NCBI GenBank assembly: GCA_043813895.1
Contig: JBDRKQ010000164.1
Span: 1-7,438 of the forward strand
Source of the DNA: CAZTAR01 sp043813895
GTDB taxonomy: Bacteria > Planctomycetota > Phycisphaerae > UBA1845 > UTPLA1
Direction: 5' to 3'
Length of the DNA: 7,438 bases
The notes beneath the pieces are model-generated. The model saw only the letters and a program-made list of their open reading frames with translations. It was not told the DNA's origin and made no database searches. Positions 1 to 6,203 of the stretch are shown here, piece after piece. Position 1 is the stretch's first letter; every line of letters starts with the position of its first letter. The translations under genes and the position numbers were made by a program.

Positions 1-1
1 C

Positions 2-1339
2 TCACCCTCTTCGACGACGATCTTCCAGATCGGCTTCGACGTTGCGGATCCTGGATTGCTCTATATTGCGGCCAACGCGTTGGATGATCTCGATCCGGAA
101 TGGACCGGGTTCATCCGGACGCAGTTCTCCGGCGGGGCGCATACGTTCGACCTGTCCGGCGGACGACCGAGCACCCAGGCGGCTCGCGGTGTGGCCGTGA
201 ACGGCAACGACGTGTACTTCACAAACGGGAACGGCCTGTATCACTATCCCATCGACACGGGCATCTCCACGACCGTGCTCAGCACGACCACGCGGCACGT
301 CGAGTTCTACGCCGGCGACCTCTACGTCTCCACGAGTAGCGGCTCCGGCCCGTATGTTGCCGGCCAGGGCATCTACCGCATCGACGATCCGCTGGGTACT
401 CCCGTCGCCACGCAGATCATCTCGATGCCGGGCGCCCAGCCGCTCGAGTTCGCCTTCGCGGATGCGGAGACGGTGTATGTCGCGTGCGTCACGGGTGGGG
501 ATCCGGTCGTCTTCGAGGGTATCCACAAGTTCAAGTACGAGCTTGGTGCCTGGGTCAGCAAGGGCAACTACGGCTTGTTGCTCGGCACGTGGGGCCGTGG
601 TCTTGATCTGGTCGTGGACGGGAACGACGTGACCCTCTACAGCGTCACGTCTCTGCCGGATACGGTGTCCGTCCACAAGATCGGGGATAAGCTGGATGTG
701 ACCTCGACCTGGCCGAACGGCGTTCCTACGGAAATCGTGCCTGAGGCCACACGCGGCCGAGCGATTGCCGTGGTTCCCGGCGTTTCGCTGACGTGCCAGA
801 CGTGCGGCGGCGACTTCGACGGCGACAACGATGTGGACGGCGACGACGCCGCCAACTACATGGATGAGTTCGTGGATGCGTTGTTGGGCGTCGCGCCGCT
901 GGCTTGTGCAGATGTGAATGAAGACACGTTTGTCAACGGCCTGGACATCCAGGAGTTCATTACGCTGGTGCTGGCCAACGGCGGCAGCGGTACGCCCTGC
1001 AGCGGCGGGACCGTGGGGACCGAAATCGCCGCCTGTACGCTAAGCGGCGGTTCGGCTACATGCCCGGCTGCCTGGTGCCAGTACGTGATCACGGACGACG
1101 TCGTGCCCGGCGAGACCAACTGCGTTCCGGCTGACCTGAACGCGTGGGAGAACATCTGCATTCCTTGTCTGCCGGGCGACACCGCCTGCGACGAGGGCGA
1201 TGGTGAGGGCAAGGTGATCTTCCACTGGATCGATGCCTCATTGGGCAAGGATTGCTACTTCGTGGGCCAGTGGGTCTATTCGAATCCGGCATGCGATCCG
1301 GGCTGCGTCGGCACCTGGTACTATGCGAACGCCGAGTAG
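2..1339 (+). CDS. Exported beta-propeller-like protein with dockerin pair and Cys-rich C-terminus (5' partial)
   Basis: The frame is open from base 2 to the TAG at 1337-1339, so the true start is upstream; 445 residues are visible. The TTG at 56 is not a credible start because coding continues in front of it. Residues 1 to about 262 contain recurring blade-like strands (RGVAVNGNDVYFTNG, HVEFYAGDLYVST, LDLVVDGNDVTLYS), which suggest a beta-propeller. Residues 270-327 carry two dockerin/EF-hand-like loops, DFDGDNDVDGDD and DVNEDTFVNGLD, with acidic residues at loop positions 1, 3, 5 and 12. Such pairs are common in exported planctomycete proteins, where no cellulosome is implied. Residues 333-445 form an extra domain with 11 cysteines, probably disulfide-bonded, that I do not recognise. 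Most dockerin pairs end the protein, so this tail is unusual. A signal peptide would be in the missing part. No enzymatic motif is visible. A strong terminator follows, so it is probably the last gene of its transcript. Confidence 0.85.
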   Translation, partial: SPSSTTIFQIGFDVADPGLLYIAANALDDLDPEWTGFIRTQFSGGAHTFDLSGGRPSTQAARGVAVNGNDVYFTNGNGLYHYPIDTGISTTVLSTTTRHVEFYAGDLYVSTSSGSGPYVAGQGIYRIDDPLGTPVATQIISMPGAQPLEFAFADAETVYVACVTGGDPVVFEGIHKFKYELGAWVSKGNYGLLLGTWGRGLDLVVDGNDVTLYSVTSLPDTVSVHKIGDKLDVTSTWPNGVPTEIVPEATRGRAIAVVPGVSLTCQTCGGDFDGDNDVDGDDAANYMDEFVDALLGVAPLACADVNEDTFVNGLDIQEFITLVLANGGSGTPCSGGTVGTEIAACTLSGGSATCPAAWCQYVITDDVVPGETNCVPADLNAWENICIPCLPGDTACDEGDGEGKVIFHWIDASLGKDCYFVGQWVYSNPACDPGCVGTWYYANAE

Positions 1340-1392
1340 TCGTCGTGTTTCTCTGTTCGGGAGCTGATTGCCCCGGACGTTATGCAGACCCT

Positions 1393-1424
1393 CGCCCCCG
1401 GTCGGAACTCGACCGGGGGCGTTT
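1393..1424 (+). terminator. Rho-independent-type terminator after the beta-propeller gene
   Basis: A perfect 12-bp GC-rich inverted repeat (CGCCCCCGGTCG, 1393-1404, and CGACCGGGGGCG, 1410-1421) encloses a 5-base loop (GAACT). Only three Ts follow (1422-1424). The hairpin lies 54 bases after the upstream stop codon and should end that transcript. The short T run makes the strength uncertain, but the stem is very stable. It also argues that the downstream gene does not start at the ATG at 1368, which lies before the hairpin. Confidence 0.8.
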
Positions 1425-1436
1425 CTGCGCTATGAT
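1409..1436 (+). promoter_or_regulatory. Possible sigma70-type promoter for the EEP gene
   Basis: TATGAT (1431-1436, five of six consensus bases) sits 16 bases after TCGACC (1409-1414, four of six). The geometry matches the better cmk promoter in this window. Transcription would begin near 1443, giving a leader of about 27 bases. The -35 element overlaps the right arm of the preceding terminator. A weak match alone would be chance-level; the support is its position directly before a gene isolated by a terminator. Confidence 0.35.
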
Positions 1437-1456
1437 GATAAGTGGCGAGGCCTTGT

Positions 1457-1467
1457 GGAGGCGGGAG
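1457..1467 (+). promoter_or_regulatory. Ribosome binding site deciding the EEP gene start
   Basis: The purine-rich GGAGGCGGGAG precedes two in-frame ATGs at 1470 and 1476. GGAG at 1457-1460 is 9 bases from the first, and GGGAG at 1463-1467 is 8 bases from the second. Either start gives an intact signal peptide, unlike the open reading frame's far-upstream ATG at 1368. Confidence 0.6.
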
Positions 1468-1469
1468 TG

Positions 1470-3425
1470 ATGGCGATGAAACGATCTGATTATCGGGGTT
1501 TTCGCGGATTCCGCGCGGCACTGTGTGTGGTGGTCTTGTCAGGTGGATTCCTCTTGCTGCCCTCGTCGGCCCACGCGATCAAGATCGTCACGTACAACCT
1601 TCTCAACTACGCCGGCACATCGACTTGCGACGATCTTCGCGAGCCGCACTTTCGCACGGTCCTCAACGCGATCGATGCCGCGGGCGATCTCGACATCATT
1701 TGCGTGCAGGAGGTTACGAACGACACCAGCGGCCAAGTGAGGTTTCTCATCGACGTCTTGAATCACGCGAGTGGTCCCGGGGGTTACACGGCGGCGCCCT
1801 TCCTCAACGGAAGCGGCGGCGGCGGGGACAACGCGATGTACTACCGCGCGGACAAAATCGAGTGGCTCGGCGGCGCGACCATTCCGACGGCTGGCGCCGG
1901 CGGCATCCGAGACTGGACGTATCACAAGGTCGGACTTGTCGGCTACGACACGGAGGCCGCGGAGCTGCACATCTTCATCGCACACCTGTCATCCAGCGGC
2001 GGGGCGTCGCAGCGGGAGATCGAGGCGGATGTGTATCGCGATTGGGCGGAGGCCAACTTGCCCGACGGCGCGCACGTCATTTGCTGCGGCGACTTCAACC
2101 TGGAGGGTAGTTCCGAAGGCGCCTGGACGCGTTTCACGGAGACCCGTGCGACGAACATCGGGAGGTTGCAGGACCCGGCCAACCGCGTGGGTTGGTGGCA
2201 CCTGAGCAGCAGTTACGCCGACGTTCACACACAGGCGCCGCAAGCGGCCGGGCAGCTCTCATGCACCAACTTTGTGTGCTCTTACTCCGGCGGGGGGATG
2301 GACGATCGGTTCGACTTCCTGTTGACTTCCGGCCCGCTCCATGACGCCGTTTATCCGTATCCAGGCGACATGGAGTTCTTCTCGGGCAGGTACAAGGCTT
2401 ACGGCAACGATGCCCTGCACTACGACGACGCCATCAATGATTTGCCGGTGATCCCGGAGGGGCAGGCCGTGGCCGACGCGTTGGCCTGCGCTTCAGACCA
2501 TCTGCCTGTCGTGATCGAAGTGATGGCGCCGAGCCTCCTGGAGTTCATTTCACCGATCGACTTCGGGCAGGCGATCGTCGGCGCGGATGTCGAGCGCACG
2601 TTGACGGTTGAAAACACCGCCCCTTTTCCAGCCCAGGTTTTACGCTATAGCATCGTGTATCCCACGGCGTTTTCGGGCGGCACGGGTCCTTTCAGTGAGC
2701 CGTCAGGCGGCGGTGGCACCAACCACACCATCACGTTTTCCAGTCTTACAAGCGGTAATCTCGGCGGCACGCTCCGGGTCTGCAACAACTCGCCCGACTG
2801 CCCCACCTGCCCCGATTGCCCTGGCCAATGGTGCCGGTCGGTCGCACTGCAGGGCTGGATGTTGGACCATGCCGTTCCTTCGACCAGTTCGTCGGGTCAA
2901 GTGTTGACCGCTGATTTGGACTTCGGCATGCACTTGGCCGGGGACTTCGACGATCAGACGGCCACGGTGTACAACGACGACTACAACCTGTTCCAGTCGG
3001 CGTTGGAAGTTTACGATGCGCAGATCACAGGCGACTCGGAGTTCAGCGTTCTGGCTTTCCAGCCGCCGGACCCGCCCGTTGGCGACACCCCGGCAAGCTT
3101 CACGGTTCAGTTCGACGATGCAGGCACCGCGGCAGGCATCTACAGCGCGGCGCTGACGTTTTCGACGCGTGACGACACGAGCCTGCCCGGGGCTATCGAC
3201 CTGGACGCACTCGTGTTCAACCTCTCGGCCACTCTGGTCGTCAAGGGTGACATGGACATGTCCAACGTCGTGGACTCCGTCGACATCGCCGCCTTCATTG
3301 CGGTGTTGCTGGATCCGGCCGGCAAGACGGACCTCGAGCGATTCATCGCCGATATGGACGGCGACGGCTTCAACAACGGCGACGATATCCAGCCTTTCGT
3401 AAGCACGCTTTTGGGGCTTCCGTAG
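1470..3425 (+). CDS. Secreted endonuclease/exonuclease/phosphatase family protein with ASH-like and dockerin-like domains
   Basis: The 651-residue protein starts with a Sec signal peptide: basic residues at 4-15, a hydrophobic core at about 17-30, and likely cleavage after AHA at residue 36. Residues 37-352 form an EEP (DNase I/exonuclease III fold) domain. Its family motifs are intact: TYNLLNY (N43), CVQEV (E81), AHLSS (H172), GDFN (D208, N210), DRFDFLL (D282) and SDHLPV (D343, H344). It is therefore probably an active metal-dependent phosphodiesterase, nuclease or phosphatase; the substrate cannot be read from sequence. Residues of about 356-462 and 475-590 are two Ig/ASH or choice-of-anchor-like modules. 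The first contains a Cys cluster, CPTCPDC (444-450), that may form disulfides. Residues 593-649 carry two dockerin-like calcium loops, DMDMSNVVDSVD and DMDGDGFNNGDD. The ATG at 1368 is in frame but lies upstream of the terminator hairpin and would bury the signal peptide. The ATG at 1476 is an equally possible start. The gene appears monocistronic. Confidence 0.9.
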   Translation: MAMKRSDYRGFRGFRAALCVVVLSGGFLLLPSSAHAIKIVTYNLLNYAGTSTCDDLREPHFRTVLNAIDAAGDLDIICVQEVTNDTSGQVRFLIDVLNHASGPGGYTAAPFLNGSGGGGDNAMYYRADKIEWLGGATIPTAGAGGIRDWTYHKVGLVGYDTEAAELHIFIAHLSSSGGASQREIEADVYRDWAEANLPDGAHVICCGDFNLEGSSEGAWTRFTETRATNIGRLQDPANRVGWWHLSSSYADVHTQAPQAAGQLSCTNFVCSYSGGGMDDRFDFLLTSGPLHDAVYPYPGDMEFFSGRYKAYGNDALHYDDAINDLPVIPEGQAVADALACASDHLPVVIEVMAPSLLEFISPIDFGQAIVGADVERTLTVENTAPFPAQVLRYSIVYPTAFSGGTGPFSEPSGGGGTNHTITFSSLTSGNLGGTLRVCNNSPDCPTCPDCPGQWCRSVALQGWMLDHAVPSTSSSGQVLTADLDFGMHLAGDFDDQTATVYNDDYNLFQSALEVYDAQITGDSEFSVLAFQPPDPPVGDTPASFTVQFDDAGTAAGIYSAALTFSTRDDTSLPGAIDLDALVFNLSATLVVKGDMDMSNVVDSVDIAAFIAVLLDPAGKTDLERFIADMDGDGFNNGDDIQPFVSTLLGLP

Positions 3426-3461
3426 TCGGAAGTTGGTTGAGTTCTGCCGGTCGAAGGCCTC

Positions 3462-3504
3462 GATGCGTGCGGAGCGCATCCCATGTCGGTCGTAGAGGCG
3501 ACCG
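3462..3504. terminator. Two weak hairpins in the convergent gap, possible bidirectional termination
   Basis: The 125-base gap between two converging genes holds GATGCG/CGCATC (3462-3467 and 3475-3480, 7-base loop) and CGGTCG/CGACCG (3487-3492 and 3499-3504, 6-base loop). Neither is followed by a T run on either strand. Termination is inferred from location and symmetry only. Nothing else is seen in this gap. Confidence 0.3.
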
Positions 3505-3550
3505 CTTCAGACCTCATCCTGGGCGCGTGGCGTGCGTTCTGCGTTGGCGG

Positions 3551-4642
3551 CTACGGCAGGAGCTGGTTGATGCGCGGCATCATAAACTGCAACGACTCTT
3601 CTTCCGCAGTCCAGGTCCCGATGAGGAAACGCCCGTGCGGCTTGAGGAGGTTCATCGAAAGCCAGGGTTGCTCCGCGGCTCCGTCGATCCTCGCCGAATA
3701 TCGCATGTAAGCCCTCGAGGCCGCCTCCTCGTCCGGATACCGCACGAGCCAGACGGTGTTCGGTCGCTTTGCCTGCGGCACGTCGTAGGCGGCGATGCAC
3801 ATGAGCGTGTCGCTGCTCAGCCCGAGTAGCCTGGTGATCTCGCCGAAGTCCAAGGCCGGGCTCAAACCGAGTTGCTCTGGAGACAAGACCGACAATTGGC
3901 GAACGAGCCACATCTTGCCTGGCCTGGCCGACTCCCTGGGCATCGCCTCGAGGATCTCCGGCCGGCCCGTCCTCGTGACGTGTCCGGTGATGTGCAAGAG
4001 CAGACGCCGCAAATCGGCTTCGGCCTTCTCGCGTGCTTGATCCGTCCAGATGTGAACGTAGACGTGCCCCTGCCAACAGTGGAGGTGCAGGCCCGAGCCG
4101 TCTTCGACGCGCGTCTCACCGCCGATGTCGAGCAGATCGGATGAGCCGGAAGCGGTGGACATCAGGCCGTAGGCCTCTTCGGGCGTCTCCGCCTCGGCAA
4201 CGAGCACGTCGGCGATCATCGGTCCGGCTGTCCCGGACATTGCATACGCACAGCTCGCGGCGGTCTTGACTCGGAACTGCGAGATTCGATGGGCATCCTC
4301 TTCGGGCATAATCTCCGCAAGATCCTCGACGGCGACGACACGGATCGGTCGGTGTTTGATCCAGTCGTCGACGTCTCCGGATGCCGGCAAGCACGCAGGA
4401 GCGCCAGGACTGTCCTGATGATCGACGCCCTCGGCTTCGGGGATGGATTGCCCTGGGGCAGGCGCACTCGGCGCCGGCGGCTGCGCGGCGGCGGGTGATT
4501 CGGCGTTCGGGTGAGCCGGCGCGGCAGCAGTCGGCTGCTCGGGCTGGTTGTCCTGTGAGTTCTTTCGGCAGCCCGTGCAAACTGTGATTGCGATTGCTGA
4601 TAACAGGATTACGGCGGATGAGGGACGGAGTCGTCGAGGCAT
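3551..4642 (-). CDS. Predicted lipoprotein, DUF6599-like
   Basis: The 363-residue protein has a basic N-terminus, a hydrophobic stretch (residues 10-21) and a lipobox-like VCTGC with the acylation cysteine at C25. Cys at -3 is unusual, since Leu is normal, so lipidation is likely but not certain. Residues 30 to about 85 form a Pro/Ala-rich linker, as often seen between an envelope anchor and a folded domain. Residues of about 93-363 resemble DUF6599 proteins in motif order. They contain DVLVAEAETPEEAYGLMST (145-163), CWQGHVYVHIWT (189-200), a Pro/Gly-rich middle, and VWLVRYPDEEAASRAYMRYS (297-316). The family has no established function to my knowledge, and no catalytic residues are obvious. 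The gene is divergent from cmk and convergent with the EEP gene. The start is fixed by a near-perfect ribosome binding site. The family assignment is from memory of pattern, not a search. Confidence 0.85.
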   Translation of the reverse strand: MPRRLRPSSAVILLSAIAITVCTGCRKNSQDNQPEQPTAAAPAHPNAESPAAAQPPAPSAPAPGQSIPEAEGVDHQDSPGAPACLPASGDVDDWIKHRPIRVVAVEDLAEIMPEEDAHRISQFRVKTAASCAYAMSGTAGPMIADVLVAEAETPEEAYGLMSTASGSSDLLDIGGETRVEDGSGLHLHCWQGHVYVHIWTDQAREKAEADLRRLLLHITGHVTRTGRPEILEAMPRESARPGKMWLVRQLSVLSPEQLGLSPALDFGEITRLLGLSSDTLMCIAAYDVPQAKRPNTVWLVRYPDEEAASRAYMRYSARIDGAAEQPWLSMNLLKPHGRFLIGTWTAEEESLQFMMPRINQLLP

Positions 4643-4647
4643 TTCAA

Positions 4648-4653
4648 ACCTCC
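4648..4653 (-). promoter_or_regulatory. Strong ribosome binding site for the lipoprotein gene
   Basis: On the minus strand GGAGGT lies 5 bases before the ATG whose first base is 4642. This near-consensus Shine-Dalgarno sequence supports that start and predicts efficient translation. Confidence 0.8.
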
Positions 4654-4697
4654 AGGCTTAGCGCTTTCTGCGGCGATGGGAATGTGCGTCGCCGCGG

Positions 4698-4725
4698 ATT
4701 GTAGCCCAGATGCGGCTGCAATCAA
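4698..4725 (-). promoter_or_regulatory. Sigma70-type promoter for the lipoprotein gene
   Basis: On the minus strand TTGATT (4725-4720) is followed after 16 bases by TACAAT (4703-4698), matching four and five of six consensus bases. The predicted transcript starts near 4691, leaving a leader of about 50 bases that contains the GGAGGT site. Confidence 0.55.
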
Positions 4726-4737
4726 TTCCAATCTGTT

Positions 4738-4765
4738 TTGACCGCCGCGGCACCCACGCTATAAT
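4738..4765 (+). promoter_or_regulatory. Sigma70-type promoter for cmk-plsC
   Basis: TTGACC (4738-4743) and a perfect TATAAT (4760-4765) are 16 bases apart. This is the best promoter match in the window and the natural source of cmk-plsC mRNA. The start would be near 4772, leaving a leader of about 33 bases. It sits back to back with the lipoprotein promoter, with 12 bases between the two -35 elements. Confidence 0.75.
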
Positions 4766-4804
4766 GCGGCCCTTTCGTCAGGGACGTGGAATTCGGGGCA
4801 GCAC

Positions 4805-5482
4805 ATGATCGTTACCATCGACGGTCCCGCCGGGTCAGGCAAGAGCACCGCGGCGAGAAAACTGGCGGCAAAGCTCGGGATTGCCTATCTGGACACCGGC
4901 GCGATGTATCGTGCGATCGCTCTTGCAGCGATCCAGAAGGGTGTGCCGCTCGAACGGGAGGCGGAACTCGTCAAGCTGGCGCGGGAAGCGCGGGTCGAAG
5001 TCGATTGTGGGCCCACACATACGCGCGTGACCCTCGACGGCAAGGACGTGAGCGAAGCCATCCGTTCGATGGTGGTGAATCAGGCCACGAGCCACGTCGC
5101 GCGGATCCCTGAGATACGCCGGATGCTCGTTGACAAGCAAAGGGCCATCGGCCAAAAGCTCGGCGCGCTCGTGACGGAAGGCCGGGATCAGGGCAGCGTC
5201 GTGTTTCCGGATGCGGACATCAAGTTTCTGCTCGACGCCACGATCGAGAAGCGAGCCCTGCGTCGCTATCAGGAGCTTGTCTCCGATGGGGAAGAGGCCT
5301 CCTACGAACTGATCATGGAGAATCTCCAGCATCGCGACGGAAACGACTGCTGCCAGTGGGCTCCGCTGCTGGAGGAAGGGGCGGCGATTCAGATCGATAC
5401 GACCCAAATGACCCTGCAAGCGGTCATCGAGCGTCTCTGCGAGGAAGTGCGATTCCGAACCGGCTGTAACTCGACGCCATGA
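4805..5482 (+). CDS. cmk: Cytidylate kinase (CMP kinase)
   Basis: The 225-residue protein has the usual length for Cmk, the cytosolic enzyme that transfers phosphate from ATP to CMP or dCMP. Visible motifs are the P-loop GPAGSGKST (7-15), DTGAMYR (30-36) and the CMP-binding region around DVSEAIRS (81-88). Further on are GRDQGSVVFPDA (126-137) and the LID region beginning HRDGND (176-181), followed by APLLEEG and the closing IDTT strand (197-200). Two positions differ from the usual pattern. GRDIGT is replaced by GRDQGS. In the LID motif, Q184 stands where the E. coli enzyme has Arg188, and the segment is one residue shorter before APL. R177 and D181 are kept, so I expect an active enzyme. The ATG at 4805 starts right before the family's first strand; only a weak GGGG (4795-4798) serves as ribosome binding site. 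It leads a probable operon with plsC 40 bases downstream. Confidence 0.95.
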   Translation: MIVTIDGPAGSGKSTAARKLAAKLGIAYLDTGAMYRAIALAAIQKGVPLEREAELVKLAREARVEVDCGPTHTRVTLDGKDVSEAIRSMVVNQATSHVARIPEIRRMLVDKQRAIGQKLGALVTEGRDQGSVVFPDADIKFLLDATIEKRALRRYQELVSDGEEASYELIMENLQHRDGNDCCQWAPLLEEGAAIQIDTTQMTLQAVIERLCEEVRFRTGCNSTP

Positions 5483-5488
5483 GCCCGA

Positions 5489-5506
5489 GGCGAAACACCC
5501 TTCGCC
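5489..5506 (+). other. Small hairpin between cmk and plsC
   Basis: GGCGAA (5489-5494) pairs with TTCGCC (5501-5506) across a 6-base loop, within the 40-base gap. No T run follows; GGGGA comes next and is the only candidate ribosome binding site for plsC, about 11 bases before its ATG. It might modulate plsC translation or mRNA processing, but a 6-bp stem can arise by chance. Confidence 0.25.
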
Positions 5507-5522
5507 GGGGACCACACGTCCG

Positions 5523-6203
5523 ATGTTGATGCGACCCTACTTCCGATTCATGCGATATCTGTCGCAGAGCGCGCTGGCGATGTACTTCGGCGGCCGCGTA
5601 TTCGGCCTGGAGAACGTTCCGAAGACCGGCGGCGTGATCCTCGCGTGCAATCACCAGAGCTTCTTCGATCCACTGGCCGCAACCTGCGCAATCCACCGTG
5701 AAGGCAACTACCTGGCACGCGATACCCTATTCCGGAATCCGCTGTTCGGCCGCCTGATCCGTTCGGTGAATGCCTTTCCCGTCAAACGCGGGGAGGGAGA
5801 TATCGGCGCGATGAAGGAGATCCTGCGCCGGCTGAGGGACGGGAAGTTGGTGTTGGTCTTTCCGGAAGGAACGCGCACGCGCGACGGATCGATCGGCCCC
5901 ATCAATCCGAACTCGATGGCGATTGCCAAGAGGGCCGGCGTCGCGGTGGTTCCCGCGGTCATCGATGGTGCGTTTGAAGCATGGCCGCGAAGCCAACTCC
6001 TGCCGAGTCCTCGTTCGCTGTACGTCACCTACGGCGAGGCGATTCCGCCGGAGGAAGTCCGTGCGTGGCCGATCGAGCGTATCGCCGAGACGGTAGCCGA
6101 GAGAATGGCCGTCGCACTGGAGGCATCTCGAAAGTTGCAGCGGGGGGCCGATGTGCATGCCTGGCTGCGACCAGCGGCGTCGCACGGTTCAGCGGACTCG
6201 TGA
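5523..6203 (+). CDS. plsC: 1-acyl-sn-glycerol-3-phosphate acyltransferase (PlsC family)
   Basis: The 226-residue protein fits the LPLAT/PlsC family, which moves an acyl chain onto lysophosphatidic acid to give phosphatidic acid at the inner face of the membrane. The four family blocks are in order. NHQSFFDP (43-50) contains the catalytic H44-x4-D49 pair, NAFPVKRG (83-90) is block II, FPEGTRTRDG (113-122) binds the substrate phosphate, and VVPAVIDG (142-149) is block IV. There is no long N-terminal membrane helix; a short amphipathic start (RYLSQSALAMYF) may sit on the membrane. Linkage of cmk and plsC recurs in many bacterial genomes, which supports both calls. The ATG at 5523 is chosen, but the ATG two codons later (5529) is equally possible because the ribosome binding site is weak. 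The last 15 bases overlap the end of the convergent TSP3 gene. Exact acyl-acceptor specificity cannot be read. Confidence 0.9.
   Translation: MLMRPYFRFMRYLSQSALAMYFGGRVFGLENVPKTGGVILACNHQSFFDPLAATCAIHREGNYLARDTLFRNPLFGRLIRSVNAFPVKRGEGDIGAMKEILRRLRDGKLVLVFPEGTRTRDGSIGPINPNSMAIAKRAGVAVVPAVIDGAFEAWPRSQLLPSPRSLYVTYGEAIPPEEVRAWPIERIAETVAERMAVALEASRKLQRGADVHAWLRPAASHGSADS

Noticed and set aside
2..676. 224-residue minus-strand open frame at the left edge
   Set aside because: It is antisense to the propeller-like coding sequence and has composition typical of a shadow frame.
1368..1469. N-terminal extension of the EEP protein from an ATG at 1368
   Set aside because: It would place translation through the terminator hairpin and put 34 residues before an otherwise ideal signal peptide. 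The ribosome binding site favours 1470 or 1476.
2703..3479. 258-residue minus-strand open frame opposite the EEP gene
   Set aside because: It is antisense to well-supported ASH and dockerin-like coding sequence, has Arg/Val-rich composition typical of GC-rich shadows, and shows no domain.
3437..3829. Plus-strand open frames entering the lipoprotein gene from the convergent gap
   Set aside because: They overlap the real minus-strand gene and lack ribosome binding sites and domains.
4835..5515. 226-residue minus-strand open frame opposite cmk
   Set aside because: It is antisense to a clearly identified cmk, with no ribosome binding site or recognisable motif.
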